Source of the DNA: Arabidopsis thaliana
Lineage: Eukaryota > Streptophyta > Magnoliopsida > Brassicales > Brassicaceae
Length of the DNA: 64,000 nt
Assembly (NCBI RefSeq): GCF_000001735.4
Contig: NC_003071.7
Span: 13,757,151-13,821,150 of the forward strand
Direction of reading: 5' to 3'
Shown: piece by piece, positions 60,501 to 64,000 of the stretch
Numbering within the stretch: the stretch's first letter is position 1
How the letters are laid out: each line of letters starts with the position of its first letter
Notes under the pieces: model-generated
The model's input: the letters and a program-made list of their open reading frames with translations, nothing else
Database searches by the model: none
Told to the model about the DNA's origin: nothing
Program-made: the position numbers and the translations under genes

Positions 60501-61139
60501 TATTTATCTACTTATTTTATAGAATTTCTTTAGGGGAAAAGTCTAATGTTTTTCTTTTGTTTTTTGCTCTAGGGAGTTTACTTAGGTATAATCATCACAC
60601 TTGTGGGGATACATTGTCTTTACACTTTATGGGAATTCATGAACCTTGGTTTTTCCATACAATCGTGGTATGTCACTCAATCATTTGGGAGGATAAAAAC
60701 AACTTGTAGTTGGTTATTTAGCGTCCTTGATGTCATACTCAAGCTTCTTGGAATATCGAAAACCGTCTTCATAGTCACTAAAAAGACTATGCCTGAGACC
60801 AAGTCAGGGTCTGGATCCAAAAAATCTCAACGAGAAGTTGATTGTCCAAACCAAGATTCCGGTAAATTTGAATTTGATGGCTCGCTTTATTTCTTGCCGG
60901 GCACATTCATTGTGTTAGTGAATCTAGCCGCTCTAGCCGGTTGTTTGGTGGGTCTACAAAGTCGCGGAGGAGGTGGTTCGGGTTTGGCAGAAGCCTGTGG
61001 CTGTATTTTGGTGGTTATTTTGTTCCTTCCATTTCTAAAGGGTATGTTTGAGAAGGGAAAATATGGTATCCCATTTTCTACTCTTTCTAAAGCTGCCTTT
61101 TTAGCAGCGTTATTTGTTGTTTTATCTGTGGGAAACTAG
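56457..61139. repeat. Tandem duplication, copy 2 (CSLB4 unit)
   Basis: Direct partner of the unit at 50586. Exons align throughout and introns partly; copy 2 is shorter, mainly through losses in the promoter and in the long intron before exon 5 (about 340 bases against about 600). Confidence 0.85.
57536..61139 (+). CDS. CSLB04: Cellulose synthase-like protein B4
   Basis: Nine exons with the same junctions as the twin at 52133; about 755 residues (ATG 57536, [23 protein letters not shown] at 61137). GT2 landmarks: [11 protein letters not shown] in [14 protein letters not shown] in [10 protein letters not shown] and QQRRW in [10 protein letters not shown], so the canonical TED is kept here but not in the twin. 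Membrane topology is as in CSLB3. The 3' exon shares long identical blocks with CSLB3, for example about 79 bases ending near 60898, suggesting recent conversion. Assigned to At2g32540. The likely role is Golgi synthesis of a cell-wall polysaccharide of unknown identity. Confidence 0.94.
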
Positions 61140-62255
61140 TATAGTGTGGTAAGGTTTTGTTATGCACCTATCGTTAAGTGTATCATGACATTTTCTCTAT
61201 TGATAATGCTATTTATGCAATTTGTTTTATTGATCGTACGTAAAACTAACTAATGTGAAACCATTCAAAGCGTTGAATTACAAATGAACGTTATTCTGAC
61301 ATACAGCGATCTAGAATTGGCAAGCTAGTTTTGTATGTGGTATATATCAACACAAGTATCACAACGAAAGAAGATGAAACTAATAAATGTTTTCTTGGTT
61401 ATTTTTTTGTTGTTGTTGATTAGAGTCATTTTAATCAATTGAACAAAATGAAATACATCAAAACTTTTGTTAACCATATATAATTAGATCATTCAGCCAT
61501 TCCAGTGATTCGATAAATCTTTCTCTCGTAAAGTCTGTTTGTAAATATGGATTATCTACTATGGAAGGTCCTTAAAAGAGAAGAATATGAATTTTCTGAA
61601 TTATCTACTCATCTGAATTTTCTTTTGGCTAGTTTTGTGTATTTCTAACAATATGTATACACCATTTTGTCAACAAATTTATGGATTTTACTAGTTAGTA
61701 CTTTAAAATATATTTTTTCGCATTTGTTCAATAGTACAACAATTAAAAAAAATTGCCGATTGAAATATTAAAAATACTAAAAATAGTAAATATTGCTTAC
61801 TCACAATTACATAGAAAACCACAATATATATTACCAGGTCTAAAAGTGTCATAATTATAGATTAAGAAATTATAGCTCACTGTAATATAATTCTCAATTA
61901 ACATCTTACACTTGTCTGTGGATAAGATAACTTCATACAAATTAAGCTTTTTCTCTGGTCAGAATACAGATTTAGATTTCTAACACAAAAATAATATTTA
62001 ATTAAAATCCAACAAATAAATAAATAAATTAATTTTTCTTTCTTTGGAAGTATTATTACTTTTTCACATTGACAATTAATACTATCTTTTCTTTATATTT
62101 AACTTAACAAATAAGGTCTACATAGGGTACTTTCGTCTAATCACAATTTTAAAGCCATGCGTGCATTGCCTTAGTCTATATAACTTATTCTCCCACTCAT
62201 CGACTGCCACAACACTCGTAAAGAATCTGCGACAGAGATTTTCTCCGACCAATCC
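61140..62255. other. CSLB4 3' end and promoter of the RCD1-like gene
   Basis: AT-rich spacer. CTATATAA at 62176-62183 stands 73-80 bases before the ATG at 62256 and is a good TATA box for the RCD1-like gene. No other gene seen. Confidence 0.55.
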
Positions 62256-64000
62256 ATGTCGGAAAACATGGTGAATCTACCGGATTCTTTGTACGAGGAC
62301 TACAGTAAACTCAAGTTGACTTCACCCTCCAACGCTTCTTCATCCTCCTCAGCTCCTCCGCCCAGGCTCAGCGTCGTAGCTCATCCAACGGTAGAGATGA
62401 TTATCCAGTGGGTCTGTGATATTCATAAACCGAAGTCATACATGTCTGATTTTGCGCTGCATAATCTCGCCTATGTAAGTGCAACAAATACTCTTCGATG
62501 CTCTCTATGTTTGATATGGTTTTTGTTTGATCTGTCGTCTCTATGTTTGATTCAACATGCTTTTGATCTTTGAATCCTATGAATACATTAGTTTTTGAGA
62601 AAAGTTTTTTTTTTTTTTTTCTGATTATGGGAAATTCTTGAGATCTCCGTTTGTTTCTTGCTGCATAGGTTAACGTCTTTATCCCTACAATATAATATCA
62701 TCTACTCTCGTTTTCGCCGTCAAATGATAGATTTTATTCGTATCTATCTTAGATTTGGTTGCTTGACATGGAATGTTCTTGTTTGTGAGTCAATTTGGCT
62801 TTCCTTTGTGGATAATCATATTCTTGGAGCCTACATGAGAAAGAATAAATTGTCATTCTCTCTTTTGTTTATATCATTTGGTCGATTTGTGGGGAATTTA
62901 TCGTTGGATCGGCTTTCTCATCATAAGAAACATTCAATTGTTATTCCTCTTTTGTTTGTATCCATCCATTCGATGATTAAAAGGCGTTACATCGATGGAG
63001 CGGCTTTTGCAATTTCATTAGGTTCAGGAGATCTCACTGTTTTTCTAATAATAAGAGATATTCAATTGTTATTCCTCTATTGTTTGTCAACATTTGAAGA
63101 TTATCGCTATTTTCTCGTTAGATCGGTTTTCGTGATTTTAGGTTTATGAGATCTCGCAATTTGTCTCATCACATGAAATATTCAATTGTTATTCCTCTTT
63201 TGTTTGTATCCAATTTGTCGATTTTCGCTATTATATTGTTTGTCGGCTTTCACATTTTTTTAGGGTTAGGAGATCCCACAATCATTTGTATCATCGTTTC
63301 TCAAATTGCTCTGTTTTTCTTGATGTGCTCTTCTTTAGGTTATAATATTTTTAAGCCTAGATCTTGTTCTTCTGCTCGTTCTTCATTTATTTCTATATTG
63401 TATTCCGATAGATAAGAATTTGTGTGGTTTAGAATTACAGCGTATCCTGATAGATAATAAAGTGTGTGGTTAAGAATTACAACGTATCAAGATAGATTAT
63501 AATTTGGATAGTCAAGGATTACATTGTCTAGTAATAAATTTTGATTCACTTTTATGATATTGCCAATTGTTATGCATTTAAAATCCTCTACAAATCAATT
63601 CTTTGCAAATTGTTTTCCAAATTCGCGGTAGGTAAAAATGACAGCTAATCATATTTGTGGCCCTATACAAGTATAGTAATTTATCTCGGTACGACCTGAA
63701 TATATGGAAATCCAAAATTTTATAATTTGGAAAACCAAAAATTTCGTAATTTGGGGTATTTTGATCTTATCGATATTCGAGATCTTATCTCTAGTATTTC
63801 TTTAGATATGCAACATTGGAATTTGCCTTAATTTGTCCATAGGTTGAGAATAAATTCACTCACACTTTTAATTTTTTGAATGTCACAAACTTATATACAA
63901 TCTAGTAGTCGAGGACCATTTAAAAACATTTTTGGAATGTTAACAACTTATATTATCTCTATCCTTTTTCTCCAATGGCAGCATAGGAACGACTTTGAGT
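62256..64000 (+). CDS. RCD1/NOT9-like CCR4-NOT subunit, 5' part only
   Basis: Exon 1 (62256-62474) encodes MSENMVNLPDSLYEDYSKLK, a Ser/Pro-rich linker, and then VEMIIQWVCDIHKPKSYMSD and FALHNLAY, the start of the RCD1/CAF40 armadillo-type domain. A 1.5 kb intron with GTAAGT at 62475 ends in GGCAG, and exon 2 starts at 63982 with HRNDFE-type codons before the window ends. RCD1/NOT9 proteins are conserved subunits of the CCR4-NOT deadenylase complex and bind mRNA regulators. The first helix of the domain differs from canonical family members (QWVCDI), so this may be a diverged paralogue. I match it to At2g32550. The rest of the gene lies outside the window. Confidence 0.85.
62845..63330. repeat. 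Diverged tandem repeat of about 120-128 bases in the intron
   Basis: The phrase ATTCAATTGTTATTCCTC followed by TTTTGTTTGTAT recurs at 62932, 63060 and 63180, with a weaker copy near 62845. Each is followed by similar TCG-rich and AGGAGATC(T/C)CAC segments, so three to four units are present. Confidence 0.75.
63405..63527. repeat. Three-copy 41-42 base tandem repeat in the intron
   Basis: Units starting GATAGAT(A/T)A and continuing GTGTGGTT(T)A(G/A)AATTACA(G/A)CGTAT begin at 63405, 63446 and 63488; the third is the most diverged. Confidence 0.8.

Overview
The window looks like nuclear DNA of a Brassicaceae plant, almost certainly Arabidopsis thaliana chromosome 2 (I recognise the gene order around loci At2g32410 to At2g32550; this is from memory, not a search). 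Supporting signs are AT-rich spacers, short GT-AG introns, plant-specific families and a miR159 target site. All gene models below were spliced by eye.

Layout. 0.5-8.3 kb: a convergent pair, an AXR1-like RUB/NEDD8 E1 subunit (+) and an RRP6-like DEDDy exonuclease with HRDC and a Cys/His domain (-). 8.3-14.5 kb: a 6 kb spacer with one orphan G-box cluster. 14.5-24 kb: three + strand genes, a beta-1,3-galactosyltransferase, the gibberellin enzyme KAO2 (CYP88A) and an intronless EF-hand/TPR protein. 25-27 kb: MYB101 (-) with its miR159 site. 30-33 kb: a frameshifted F-box relic (+) and the chloroplast S2P-like protease ARASP (-). 34.7-35.7 kb: a three-exon candidate for a 64-residue secreted peptide. 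36.4-38.1 kb: an exonuclease-like gene split at codon 14 by a non-autonomous hAT-type transposon carrying an array of E2F-type sites. 38-43 kb: a stress-responsive A/B-barrel protein and MAPKKK17, both (-). 43-48.6 kb: a gene-poor spacer with a 5'-truncated LINE that keeps its target-site duplication. 48.7-50.4 kb: a dienelactone-hydrolase family protein (-). 50.6-61.1 kb: a tandem duplication carrying two cellulose synthase-like B genes with their promoters. 62.3 kb to the end: the 5' part of an RCD1/NOT9-like CCR4-NOT subunit gene.

The genes do not form a pathway. Two hormone themes occur: gibberellin (KAO2 synthesis and a GAMYB-type factor 5 kb apart) and ABA/stress (MAPKKK17 with ABRE cores upstream). 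The most notable items are the precise transposon interruption of the exonuclease-like gene with a still in-frame target site, the E2F-site minisatellite in that transposon, the small-peptide gene whose AUG sits in a perfect hairpin, a double palindrome unique to one arm of the CSLB duplication, and loss of the TATA box in the second CSLB copy.
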